Assembly (NCBI GenBank): GCA_021521415.1
Contig: JAIQDT010000172.1
Span: forward strand, 2,190,501-2,254,500
Length of the DNA stretch: 64,000 nucleotides
Direction: 5' to 3'
From: Bidens hawaiensis
Taxonomy: Eukaryota; Streptophyta; Magnoliopsida; Asterales; Asteraceae
Below the pieces are notes generated by a model. It searched no databases. It was not told the DNA's origin and saw only the letters and a program-made list of their open reading frames with translations. Positions 33,574-45,632 of this stretch are shown piece by piece. Positions within the stretch are counted from its first letter, which is position 1. Each line of letters starts with the position of its first letter. The position numbers were made by a program, and so were the translations under genes.

Positions 33574-36500
33574 TTAAGGATGTGTGCCTAGTTATGTGCC
33601 TCTATGTGATAATTGATTATTTTGTTAGAGGTCATAATGAATGTTCAGTGAATATGCTTGATTATGTTACTTGAATATGCTTGATTATGTTACTTGATAT
33701 GTTGACTGATATGTGCTTTAACTGATTATGATTGCATATTTTTGACATGTTTGATCTGATTGATATGCTTGCATGATTATCAGTTGATGTGCATTTGTGA
33801 TGTTAGTATAAGTATTTCTGTTATGATTTAATTGTTAGAGTAAGCTTATCTGACATCATTACTTAATTGCTTGAATATGTGCTTTAACTTATCACTTTAT
33901 GTTATTAGGATAGGATTGAACTTGAATATTGATACTGTTTGCTTGTCCTGATAATGTTGTGTGTGATTAAGATTTGATTATGTTACAACTGTTTGTGTCA
34001 AAATGAGTTTTATGTCAAAATTACATGATAAAATGAATTTTCTAATGAATTTTGCATAAACACTGTAATTTGATCAAAACATGAGCAAGTTGTTTAATGG
34101 TGATGAGATATGATAAGATTATTCAGTTTAAGCTTTAAAGAAGCTTAAAAGAAGGAGTTTTTAAAGAAAAGTCTCAAGTAGTTGTTTTTGCTGAAAACTA
34201 TGTCATTTGCCCAGTTGGAAGGACATGCACTTGTGTATGTTTGGTCCTTAAATCTCTACATATTCTAAGGATAGCCATTGACCTGAAAACTGAATGCATT
34301 TGGGGAAATTATGACATGTTTCATATTCCTTCACTTAAAACTATGTCAATAGCTCTGACTTTGAAAGAACGTATATTCACATGTATGTTTGGTCCTGTTG
34401 ACCACTTTTGGTCAAACAGGATAGCCATTTACCTGCCATTTAAGAGATATTCGGGTGATTGAATATTAAACTGTGTTTAAATGGGAAAAGATAGTACATT
34501 GACTACTTAGCCAATCATATGGAATTAATAGGCTAAAAAGACCTTAGTATAGTCATTAACATGTATGGTTGCTTTCCCATGATGATGTAAAATCTAAGGT
34601 GATATAAACATAATAAAAATTGTAATCTTTATGTGGAGATACATAGTTGTCTTTGCATGTCTAAAAAAAAATCTCTGTAAATGATAGGCAGAAAAGTGAT
34701 TACCCAGTCATACACAAGCCTGTTGTTATTTGGTCAACCATCTTTAAATATGACAAAGAACATGTGTTAGAAAATTTGAGAAAATATCAAAAACAAGGGG
34801 AAGAATGAATAAATCAACCAAAAGTTGATAAGTGTTTTAAATATTTTATCAAACAAGAGGGTTACAACAGAACTACAAAGATGTTGACAAAATCAGTCTC
34901 ATCTTGAATGAAAGGCCTGTTATTTAACAGTAAGTCCAACGTTCAACCTCTATATATGTTTGAATATCAAAAATACAAAAAGATTCAATAAGTTCTGTCA
35001 TACAAAAATAATTTTTGACCAAATACAGGAGGTTGGAGTCAAATTGGGGTGATCTGGGGAAAGCCAAATAAGCTTTGAGAAGAGATATGAGGCATCATAG
35101 CATAAGTGTTGACCATTAATGCATTATGCTACTAAATGAACCTTAATCATATCACCAAAGAGATGAAACTCATGCTAAGTTTAAACCTGCTGTTAACCTA
35201 TCTAAGTTGTCATAATAATGCTGAGAATGAAGTATTGAGAAAGCTACTTAGTCAATATGATCCCATTCTCGAGATCTTTTCAGAAAATGGAACAAATTGT
35301 TTTGAAGAGAAATGTAACTGAAATTTGATCTCTAAATGCACCATTTTCTCTTAAACTATGATCTGAAATGAAAAATATATTTTGACAAAGTGGTTTAAGT
35401 CAAAAAGTGTTGCATTTTGCCTTTAATAGGTTGAATATGTTAGTTCGGGTAAGGTTTGATGTTTTATGACCTTTCCGGGCACAAAAACAGTTGAATATGT
35501 TTGAATATGTATTTTCGGGTAAGGTTTGATGCTTTATGACTTTCGGGCATGATTTTAAGTGTTTACACTTTCCGGGTAGAGTACACTGGTGTACTCATTT
35601 CCCGAGCAAGCTTGAAGTCTTGAGATGATTATGTGATATAGCTAGCTTTTAACAAGAAATTGTTGTTTCGGGCAAGCTTTGCATTTTATATGCTGATTGT
35701 TAGTTCAAGCAAACTTTGTGAACTTAGGATTAGTACACCGAGTAAGCTTTGTGATTTGTGTGAATATGTTATTAGGAAAGGTTTGTTAATCTTTTCGGGC
35801 ACACTTAGATATTATTATTTAAGATTGTCATTTTCGGATATGGTTTGACATGTTTAAATCCCTCGGGTAGGGGTATACCTGATGATTGAATATGTGTATC
35901 CTAGCAAGCTTAGTGCTAACATAGGGTAATCGGGCAAGTTTTTTTTGAAATTTTAGACTATAGCACACTAATATGTTTATGTGTTTTAATTTCATTCCCA
36001 GCATGATCTGTGATATTTGTGTTTATGATTTCGTTTGAGATTACAAGTGTTTCCGGGCAAACTTTGTTTTCCGGGCACACTTTATATTTCGGGTACACTT
36101 CTGTTCCCTCAATATACTTGGTAATTTCAAAACTTGACTTTCCGAGTACACTGTCTGCTAGAAGTCCTTTTCCGGGCACACTTTGTACTATAGGAAGGTC
36201 ATTCGGGTATACTTGGCATAAGAATGTTGTTCGGGCACACTATACATCAGAAAGATTGCTCGGGCACACTATGCTTCCAAGTATACTTGATTGAATATTT
36301 TTTTAATATGCTTGATCGTATATGTTTTTAGTATGATTGATTGATTATGATCCTTATTCCATTAGGGTTTATGCTAGATTAAGTCAATTAATTTGAATTC
36401 AAGAAAATAATACAGGGATCTTAATTGATTCCTAGTAAGAATGATTATTTGATATTTTATACTTGATTATTTGCCTTGTGATTAATTTCTCAAGATATCT

Positions 36501-37146
36501 AGTATTTCGGGTAAGCTTTCTTCATAGTGTCTTGACTTTAAATTACTTAGCTTGACCAAGCAAGGTTTGATGTTTTTTAGGTAAGCTTTGTGTAAATGGA
36601 AGTATACCGAGTAGACTTTGGATATATTAAACTTTCCGAGTAAGGTTTTATTAACTTAAAAGATAAATATTATTTTTAATATATCAAGTGAATAATGTTA
36701 CTATTTGACAGCTAATAATTCACAAAAAATGACAAAAAGCATTTAAAACTCACTTTCAAAAGGTATATAAGAGGGAGTTAGGCAAAATTTTCAACATTAT
36801 TTTTCCCTCTCTCTCCTTCCGCTGCAACTGCTTACACACAAAGAAACCTAAACCGACTTATCGCATTCATCTTTAATCCAAACCCTAACTTGAATTAGTC
36901 CTCTAATTCCGACTCGGTAAGTAATAATAATGTGTTTTCCGATCACGATTAGACTATAATGGGCTTTGATTATGTATTAGATTACTAATATTCTGTTTTG
37001 TGTTTAGGTTATAAATTTGTCGAAGAACAGGTTCTTGATGATTTTTTTTCTCTCTTTCTTCTTCATTTTTATACCTTGAAATTACTTAAAGTACTGAACT
37101 TTATGACTAATTTCACTTTGAATATGTTTGATTATGATGTTCAGAT
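33574..37146 (+). other. Copia post-pol spacer with dispersed short motifs
   Basis: No credible ORF. The first part (33600-34000) is AT-rich with a 23-base direct repeat (gaatatgcttgattatgttactt, at about 33651 and 33674). At about 34200-34450 a degenerate duplication carries tgtatgtttggtcc and ggatagccatt twice. From about 35440 to 36660, roughly 25-30 copies of a motif like tcgggcaagctttg or ccgggcacacttt are scattered every 30-50 bases. An interval at about 36770-36930 looks like a second promoter or leader (ggtatataagagggag at 36762-36777, then a ctctctctcc-rich stretch). That would place a TATA box about 370 bases ahead of the accessory ORF. Confidence 0.65.
36762..36771 (+). promoter_or_regulatory. 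Candidate internal TATA box upstream of the copia accessory ORF
   Basis: ggtatataag followed about 35-45 bases later by a pyrimidine-rich stretch (ccctctctctccttccgctg) and then aaccctaa-type leader text. This resembles a plant core promoter and could drive the accessory ORF separately from the LTR promoter. Placement by eye; no transcript evidence. Confidence 0.35.
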
Positions 37147-40100
37147 ATGGCAGAAGAAGAACAACCCAAGTACTTCTTCGAGAAGAAGCATAATATGTGT
37201 GCACTATTGCAAGTCACTCCTGACAACTAGCCGATGGAGAGAATGATTACATGGATGGCTCGATCAAATGTCAGATTTGCTTTCACTGAATGTCCTGTCA
37301 TCTACAGAAATCATTCACTGGATTTCTGGAGATCTGCAGAACTTGTTGAAGATATCAATGGAAAGAGAATCGAAGAAACTGTTGCAAGACAAGATATACA
37401 CATAACTGAAAGAGTGATTAGAAGATGCTTACGGTTGAATGATGAATACCAAAATCCTATAAATTTCAATACTGATCACCTGATGAGGATATTTGAACAG
37501 ACGATGGGATATCAGGGGACGGTACATGATGGGCAATTTCAAAAGGAATGTTCCCTATGCTATACAGATTTTTAATACATCATGTGATACAGGGGTTTGT
37601 TCCACGAAAGAGATCATGGACTCTGATGAGTCGTGATCTAGCAAATGCCACTGTGGGGATTATTTATGATTTGCCATTTAATTTCTCAAAGATGTTATTT
37701 GAGGGATTGGTTTCAAATTTGATGAAGGCCGAGGTAGATAGATTTCTGCAGTACCCAAGGTTTCTACAGATAATCTTTAATAGTGAATTACAAGATCTAC
37801 CCACTATTGGCATAACACACCTACTGCAGAATCCTGACACTTACAAGAGAATTAAAATCTGGGTGCTGCCAATAGATTCAATTCTGAAGTTCCGTTTGAA
37901 ATTTTGCCATGGTTGTTGGATCATAACTTGGAGGTGATGCCAGTTCCTGAGTTAAGCTCATAGGAGGAAGGAGGAGATGATGTTGAGGGTGATAATGATG
38001 GTTCTGATGATGGAGATGATGATATTTATGGAGATGAAGGAGGAGCTGGAGTAGCTATGGATGTTGATGCACCTGATCAGGGGGGCAACTTGAGCAACCA
38101 GAACAACCTATTCCAACACCACCATAATCACCACCACACATTGACCAACCCATTATACCATCACCGCCACAAACTCCACCACATCAAACCACTCAATCCC
38201 CACCCCAAACCCTAACCATAAGCCAACCTGAAACGTCAACACATATATTCCCAACACCACCAACATCTAGCCCAATTCACTCAGATCCATTCATTCTAAG
38301 CCCACATCACACACAATCACCACCACTATCTATATTCCAAACTCACACCACAGACCGAGAACAACCTGAACATGAACCATTCTCCATATCATCACCTACA
38401 ACACCACTCACTTACACAGACTTAATCCAGAGAAATCTGGATTTAATGTTAGAAAATGCTGAATTGAAGAGAAGGAATGAGGAGGTGACCAATGAAAACG
38501 TAATGTTGCTAAAACAGTTGGTTCAAGCAAATTTAAAAATTCAAGCCATGGACCAGGAGGTTGAGAAGACCTCAGCTATCCCAAAACAGGGGGAGAATGA
38601 GAAGAGACCAACTGACTCTGTTGAAAATATTGAAACTGAGAAGGAGATGGATACAAGTGTTGAAACTGACAATGCTTTGAAATTGATTATGAATGTTTAT
38701 GATGATGGAGAGGAGAGTTGTGAGGAAAGGAGAATTGAGGATGATGAGTATGAAGGTGATAGATCAGATATTGGTGAACAGAACTATGATTATAATGATG
38801 AAATAGTAAATGTGGAAAGGGATGAAGAGAATGTTGAGACAGAGGATGGGATTGAAAAGACAAATGTTGAAGAGAATGTAGCTGCTACTGATATAGCTAC
38901 TGATGTCTTAACTGACATTCAAACTGGAGTAGAGACTGAAGTAATGAATGAAGGGAATACTGCTACTGAAGAGACTATCAATCAAACTGAACAACTAGAA
39001 AGCTCCAAGAGGGTAGAGTATGACCCTGAGTTAGAAGCACTTGAAAAGGAGATTGATGATTATAGACAATCTAATGATGATGAGGAAGAAGTGCCTAAAA
39101 GAATGGATAAAGGCAAGGAAAAAGTTACAGAAGAAGAGCCTATGAAGGTATATCCAGAAAAAGATGTGTTCTTTAAAGATGACTATTGCTGCTGATGCTT
39201 CCTTAAGAGAACAAGAGAATATTCTGAGAGAAACAAGGGATAGGGAAATTCTGGCCCAATCTCTGACTCCTGAAGAAATGGCAGAACAGGAAGCCTTGAT
39301 CAAACAAGCCAAACTTGCAAAAGAAATCATTGATGATGTGGCTGATCAAGAAGTGATTGATGCTTTGATTAAGCTGAAAAGAGTTGAGGAAGTAGACAAC
39401 TCTCTGGCCATAGTATTGAGCAAATTTGATAAAAATAACTTCACCTGAGTCTAAAAAGGCTCATGAATCTGAATAAATGCCCCAACAGGAACCTGAAAGG
39501 GAATCTAAGAGGCCATCTGGTGAAACTATTGAAGAGATGATGGCAAACATCACCAGAAGATGGAAAGAGATAAAAAATTTGAACAGGTATATGTCAGGAA
39601 AAGAAAAGCTGAATCTCAGCCTGATGATGATACAAATCCTATCAGAGCAGTACCATTGCAAACTCTGAGACCAGGAGAAAAGCTGCCTGGTGTGCCTGAT
39701 GTTCCTTTTACCAGTAATCCAAATTCAGAACATCCATCCTCAGATGAGCCGAAGATAGATGCAGTTAATGTATCAACTGAAGAGGGAAGAGGATGATGAA
39801 ATTGATGATTCTGATGAGAACAATGATGATCAAGTGAAAGGAGGTGAAGCTGTTAATGTTGAGTCCCCACATGTTGACATGACTGATGAACAGAGGGCTT
39901 ACATTGAACAGAGTCTGCTTAAAGCCAAACTGAAAAACCCTTTGATTGTAAAATTGAAGGCAATTGGTGTGAAATTTGAAAGCATTGCACAGTTGAATGA
40001 TGATGAGTTGGAGAAGAGGCTTGAAGAAGAAAATAACAAGATCAAAAGAGTCATGCAACAAAAGAATAGAGATGATAAAAATACAGAGAATACCTGAGAA

Positions 40101-40743
40101 AGCATGGATACTCAGAAAAAGATATAACACACTACACATTTGACCAGCTTCAAGAACTCTACAACAATGAAAGAGAGAAAGTGAAAGAAAAATTTGCAAA
40201 GAAAATGATGAGATTTAGAGGATTGAAGCCCTGAAGAAAAAGTTTGGAGGTATGTGTGGATACCTGTTAGAGAAGGGGGTGAAGCCTGCAGTAGTTGAAA
40301 ACCTATCTAAAGAGTCAGTGTTGGATCAATACAACAAACTAAAAAGAAAAGAAAAACTCAAAAGATCACAACCTGAACCCTCAACTAAGCAGTTTGAACC
40401 ATTGGATGAACCTCATACAAAGAAGAGAATAATTCAAACTTTGAGGGAGAAACAAACGAAGCAAGTTGAAAAAGAGAAATCAAAAGAAGTACCTGCTGAT
40501 GAAACACCTATCCCAGAGGAATCAATCTCTGAACCAGAAGATGAACGAATAATTCCTTAGGAAAATGCAGAAATGATCAATATATTGAAGGGTATAATGT
40601 TGAATCAAAGAGGTATAGATGAAGCTTCTTTTAATGCCTTAGAAAAGGAAGACTTGAAAGAGTTATTCTTATTCAAAAGGCAGAATGGGTAAAGGCTCTA
40701 AGGGAGGGTGAAAATCCTAGAAGTTTTGTGGATGGAAGGTTTG
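37147..40743 (+). pseudogene. Copia 3' accessory ORF (env-position gene), 5' part
   Basis: Starts MAEEEQPKYFFEKKHN at 37147. The frame has a TAG at 37228, runs to 37575, changes register at about 37550, and continues to about 37937. This N-terminal region of about 260 residues looks globular (ITERVIRRCLRLNDEYQNP, LANATVGIIYDLPFNFSKM, RFLQYPRFLQIIFNSEL). Then follow an Asp/Gly/Glu-rich stretch (about 37965-38080), a Pro/Thr/His-rich linker (38100-38400), a leucine-zipper-like coil (MLENAELKRRNEEVTNENVM, 38446) and a long Glu/Asp-rich region. Lys/Glu-rich coils (39200-40560) come last. I see no signal peptide or membrane segment, so it is env-like only by position. Similar ORFs follow pol in SIRE-type elements; function unknown. 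The solo LTR interrupts it at 40743. Confidence 0.7.
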
Positions 40744-43301
40744 TGTAACACCCCGCAACCGCAGCGGAAACGTATACGGGATGCGACAGACACCTCTGAT
40801 ATCAACCACATTGTTTATAAAGAAAACTGAATGCATTAATATACTTCAAAATTACATTATCTCGTATTTCATTATCGTCTAGGTGATACACACATCATAC
40901 CATACGATACATAACTCTATTGGTTATAATGTATCCTAACATCCCGCACGCAAATCTTACACACATCAAGCACTTAGCACGTAAGCAATCACCTTATCTT
41001 AGTTGTACCTGAAAAGCATGTGAGAAAACGGGTCAACTACGAATAGTTGGTGAGTTTCACAATTTTAGTAAACCATGATAAATCCATATCATAATATAAT
41101 ATTATCTGGGGACACTGTTAACCCATTACTGTACTCACTCCGGGGGCAATGTTAACCCGGAAACACTTCTAGGAACCCCTGGGGACACTGTTAACCCAAT
41201 ACTGTACTCCCTCCGGGGGCAGTGTTAACCCGGAAACACTTCCAAAGACATCTGGGGACACTGTTAACCCAGTCCTGTACCCATTCCGTACGATTCCCGT
41301 ACAATCAAATATTCATAAACACACGCAAGTCCATGCGTTCAGTATGTACTTAAACATTTTAATAGAAACATGCTTCCGCCCCGGGAAAATATTTGAAAAC
41401 AATTCAAAAAAAGGGGCTCGTGAAACTCACCTTAGCACATGCAAGCAGGTAACAACAATCATTATCAGTTAACACGTCCAATCTGTAATATGATCTCTAC
41501 GATCGTTACTATACACTCATTATTAATATAACTTTAACCAGGTTAACCGGTACATCTGGGGACACTGTTAACCCAGCACTGTACCCGTTCTGGGGGCAAG
41601 GTTAACCCAGAAACACTTTTCCGGACTCAGATTGTGATGTCGTTTAGAGTTCAACAGTCAAATCTTCTAATAGCTTGTTTTCCCCGTTTTGCGTGCCTAG
41701 CACGGTTATCCAATTTTATGTTTCAAAATGAGTTTGGTCACACACGACCCGAAAATAGTTGTTGACTGATAATTTAATTAAAGTGGTGAAATTAGTACTC
41801 GGTTTAGATGCCCCGATTGACCGCCATCCACATAGTCCCCTGTAATTTTTCCAGAACCAAAATATTCTTTTGCATGCCCTTTTTACTAAAACCGAGCTAG
41901 AAATCCCTAGAACTCGTTTAACCGAAAAGCCTACTTAGACTTCTCCAACAGACCTCAAATTTTGTGTGTGACTTATACCTGATATGAAAAGCTTATCTGC
42001 AATTTTCCAGAATTGTTTATGATATTTAACTATTTTTCACCATTTTTGGCCAAAACCGAGCATTAAATTCACCAAATATTCATCCTTTGTCCAAAAATTA
42101 CCAAAAATTCACAGAACTCTTATTTTCATGTGTAGAACATCCCTGTAAAATTTCATGACCTAACTCTAAATGACCAACAATCTGTCCAAAAACACATACA
42201 CCGACATAAACCGAATATACCTTTCGTTTTCCGCCACTACAAGCTACAAACTCGTCTTTCCGCCTTATTTACCACTAAATACAGAACCTACAAACAACAT
42301 ACCACAATACCAAGCAAGTTACACTCACGATCAAGCCATTTCTTTCATGGTTTCGGTTATGATTCAAAAACAAAGATTTAAACCGTAAAAATTCGTTTTT
42401 TGTTCGTTTAACTCCTTTCTTGGACCAAGATCCCTTGTATAACCCGTATACATCACTTGATCATGCAAGAATCGGTTTTCATCTTTGAAACCTCATTTTC
42501 TTGCAAACAAACTCAAGAAACGAAGATGAACACGTATATAACACGATTTTTACCTCGGTTTTCTTGCTCAATTTCCGGATTTTTGGATCTTAAAGTTGAG
42601 AGATGAAGGATTGTTGATAAGTTGTAAAGAAAAATGAAAATGTAAGGGGTATAACACCCCTATATTCCGATCGGCCCTCATGTGGGGGTGGGGTGGGACC
42701 CACAAGTTCATTTTTGGCCACTCATTTGGATATCCGCAATCTGGAAAATGTATTGGATAATCTGGTTCAGTTCGTTTCTCGGTTAAACGTTTAATTCAGC
42801 TTAAAACGAGGCCAAAACGGTTGTTTTTCGGCTAAAAAATGAAATTTATATAAAACCGATTTAAAAACTTTAAAAACTTAAACCATGACATTTATTAACT
42901 CAAAACATCATATTATTAATTATTGTGCATCTTTTTCGGCTTGATCGATCGTCTCTTGCTCGGTTTGGTATTAAAGGTTTCGTTTAACGTACCGACGTAC
43001 TATTAAATCGAAATCCTTTTTCTGTGCTTTAATCCACTTATCCCGAAGCTTTAATACTTCGTAACATCACTAAATATCATATATCTCGTCTATAATTGAA
43101 CCCTAGATTCGTTAGGGTTTCAATAACTATCGATCGATTGATCGCATATTCAATACGATGAATTATATATTCACGTGCAATCCATACAGTGAACCCTGTA
43201 TTCTCGTATAATTACTATGGTAATTCATGTACCCGACATTAAATATGACGTAACTACAGTCTACCGGTTAGGGTATACCTGGTTTCGTCGGAATCGTTAC
43301 A
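40744..43301 (-). mobile_element. Solo LTR of the Gyp-A family, reverse strand
   Basis: 2558 bp, reading TGTAAC...GTTACA on both strands, with TSD gtttg at 40739-40743 and 43302-43306. On the minus strand it aligns along most of its length with the Gyp-A LTR, including the ggttaac-type palindromes (about 41100-41600). It lacks the three-hairpin block and has a segment (about 41640-41790) shared with the solo LTR at 58133 but not with Gyp-A, marking a second subfamily. No internal element sequence remains, as expected after LTR-LTR recombination. Confidence 0.92.
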
Positions 43302-43306
43302 GTTTG

Positions 43307-44268
43307 TGCCTGCAGGATTATCAAACAATCCTGGGATAGAAAGGATGATGATTCTTCTCAAAGAACTAGCAGGACAGGATGTTGTTGAGTTGGCCAACCT
43401 CCCACCTGAAATGGTAACTTCAATATACATCAATACCTTCAATTTTGGGCCTAGCAAACCAAAGAAGTCCATTCCATTCAGGCCTCCAATCTCAAGAAGA
43501 CATCCACAAGGTGGAAGAGGTGAATCAAGTAGATCTGCACAACAAAGAACAATAAGACCACAATCTGATGTGGATCTTCCAAGAGAACTCAACTATGATT
43601 CTGTCGCTGAATCTCTGAAGGTAATTATGGAAAACAGATTACTGAGAGACATAGTTGTGTGGAGTGAATTTTATGAATACACTCAAGATCAACTAGAAAG
43701 AATGGTCAGACTCAATTTATATGACTATCGAAACAGAATTAGAATTGCTGGAAGACAAATGAATGATCTGTCAAAGTTTTTATGAAATGAAGTTGCAAAG
43801 GGATTTACATTCCTGAATCAAAAGAGAAGTTGGAAAATGATTCAACTCCACAGATCAAAGAGAAGAGAAAAATTGAGAAGAATGGACATTGCTGAAAGGA
43901 ATTATGAAATGAACGTCAGAGACAGAAATCCAATGTCGAATATGAAAACATGCATAAGCCTAGCACGAAGAATGATTCACCCCAACTACATGGTACAAAA
44001 AAATGGCATTATAATTGAGATTGAGTATAAAGAAAATGCTGGTCATTATGTACTAAGAAACTCTGATGGAAAAATACTGGGGATAATCAAGGGAGATGAA
44101 GACTTGACCTACCTGCACAGTGAAGATTTGATGGATATAAGGGATTTGGTAATTCCAGAAAGTCACATTCATTACCAAATTCTTAATATCTGCAGGCAAA
44201 GAGTTGCATCTGTGATAATCAATAGAACACAAGCCGCACACAATGCAAGAAAGGGACAAGATTCATAG
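43307..44268 (+). pseudogene. Copia 3' accessory ORF, C-terminal part
   Basis: Continues across the solo LTR in the frame that ends ...FVDGRF at 40743. Two open pieces, 43306-43785 and 43837-44268, are separated by a stop and a register change near 43785. The first holds ELAGQDVVELANLPPEM and a Ser/Arg/Pro-rich basic stretch. The second is Arg/Lys-rich, with EIEYKENAGHYVLRNSDGK and a terminal ARKGQDS. The net basic charge contrasts with the acidic middle of the protein. No domain recognised. The stop at 44266-44268 lies about 165 bases before the 3' LTR. Confidence 0.65.
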
Positions 44269-44422
44269 AATAGGCTTCATTATGTAATGTCTTCGGACAG
44301 AATTCTGTTTATGTAATTTGTTTATATTTTGTTGAATATGTAATTTGATTTTGATTTGATGTGTATTTTGACTAAGTGTAAGTAACCATAGAAATGTTTT
44401 GGGTCAGCTGAGGTGTTCCAAT

Positions 44423-44433
44423 CTAGGGGGAGA
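44423..44433 (+). promoter_or_regulatory. Copia polypurine tract
   Basis: tagggggaga ends one to two bases before the 3' LTR start at 44435, the standard place for the plus-strand primer. Confidence 0.85.
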
Positions 44434-44434
44434 T

Positions 44435-45627
44435 TTTTGAGTCAAAGATTTGACCAAAATGAAGTATATGGAAGATTGAAATCTTCTCAACCTCTTCATA
44501 ATTCGCTAAGTATAGATCCGGGCACACCTTAGACCTCCGAGCAAGCTTTTACTTAGTCGGGTACGATATTTTGTCTATCGGGCAAGGTTATCTTCAAGAA
44601 GTCTTATTTAGTTGATATCCGAGCAGGGTTTGCAAACTAGTGCATTGCCGGGCAAGGTTCACTAGTTTATGTAAATCCGGGCAAGGTTCACTTTATCAAG
44701 CAAGTATGTTCTTCATAGCCAAGTAAAGTTCACTCCCGAGTAAGCTTTTGGCTAACCTAGTCCATGAAGCCAAGTGATTGGAAGACCGGGCAATGTATTC
44801 ATTAATAATAGTGGTCCAAACAAGCTTGATGATTTAATGTAATATATTTAAGTAATATCGGGCAAGGTTCAACTCAAGCAAGGAACAGTACTGCCGAGTA
44901 CACTTTGCTAATAAGTTATTTTCTAGCAAGGAGTTGAATACTCTTCAAGTCTGGCAAAGTCTGTCAAAGTCAAGAAAACTGAAGTCTACCCGGTGAGTAT
45001 TTTACTTAGTAAAATACTCTTCAAGTAAAGTCTACCCGGAAACTGATCCCGGGCACACTTCTATGTGACCAAGTTCTGAAGGACGGCAGAGTTCATAGCC
45101 TACTCGGAGAATGAAGATTGATGCAAAGCCTACCCGGAAGACTTGTTTTACACTTAGAATATTTTGTGATTATGTAATTTGAATATGTATTAATGATTGG
45201 GGTTTCTAGAAGGAATGACAGCTGTCCTAGGTTGGCGGGCCTATAAATAGAATGTTTTAGGGCACACTGCCTACGGATCAGCTATGAATTTGAGCCTTTA
45301 CACTTTTCGGATAAGAAAGAATATTTTTCTTGAAAGTGACGGCCGTCCTAGGATTCGTACGGATAAACCTTCCTTCAAGAAACCCTAAATAGATTATCAT
45401 TTGTATAAGTAATATTATATAAATGGAAATCTTTTGTGTGAATCTTGTTTGTGTTGGTTACCTTTGAATATTGATTAAGCAACCGTATGTTTGTTATTGA
45501 TTCCGCTTTTAACAAATGGTGTCTTTCTAAATATAGCAACCCGTCATTAAATCCCTTGTCGACACATCTATTTGTATGAGTTATGACATGATTAAAGTAA
45601 GATCCAGCTGAAATCGGAGACCTGACA
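44435..45627 (+). repeat. Copia 3' LTR
   Basis: 1193 bp, aligned to the 5' LTR throughout. It begins TTTTGAGTCAAAG where the 5' copy has TGTTGAGTGAAAG, so the canonical TG has mutated. A gap of about 25 bases relative to the 5' LTR lies near 44935-44960. It ends CTGACA followed by the TSD ccgaa. Confidence 0.9.
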
Positions 45628-45632
45628 CCGAA

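Larger units (their letters stand above)
24956..45627 (+). mobile_element. Ty1/copia retrotransposon of SIRE/Maximus type, 20.7 kb including a nested solo LTR
   Basis: Ends are set by the TSD ccgaa (24951-24955 and 45628-45632) and by LTRs at 24956-26175 and 44435-45627. Internal order is gag, protease, integrase, RT, RNase H, which is the copia order. Features of the SIRE/Maximus lineage are a long, coiled-coil-rich gag region and about 10 kb after pol that holds a further long ORF before the 3' LTR. Without the nested solo LTR it is about 18.1 kb, large for a copia element. The LTRs differ by many substitutions and indels, so it is clearly older than Gyp-A. Confidence 0.92.
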
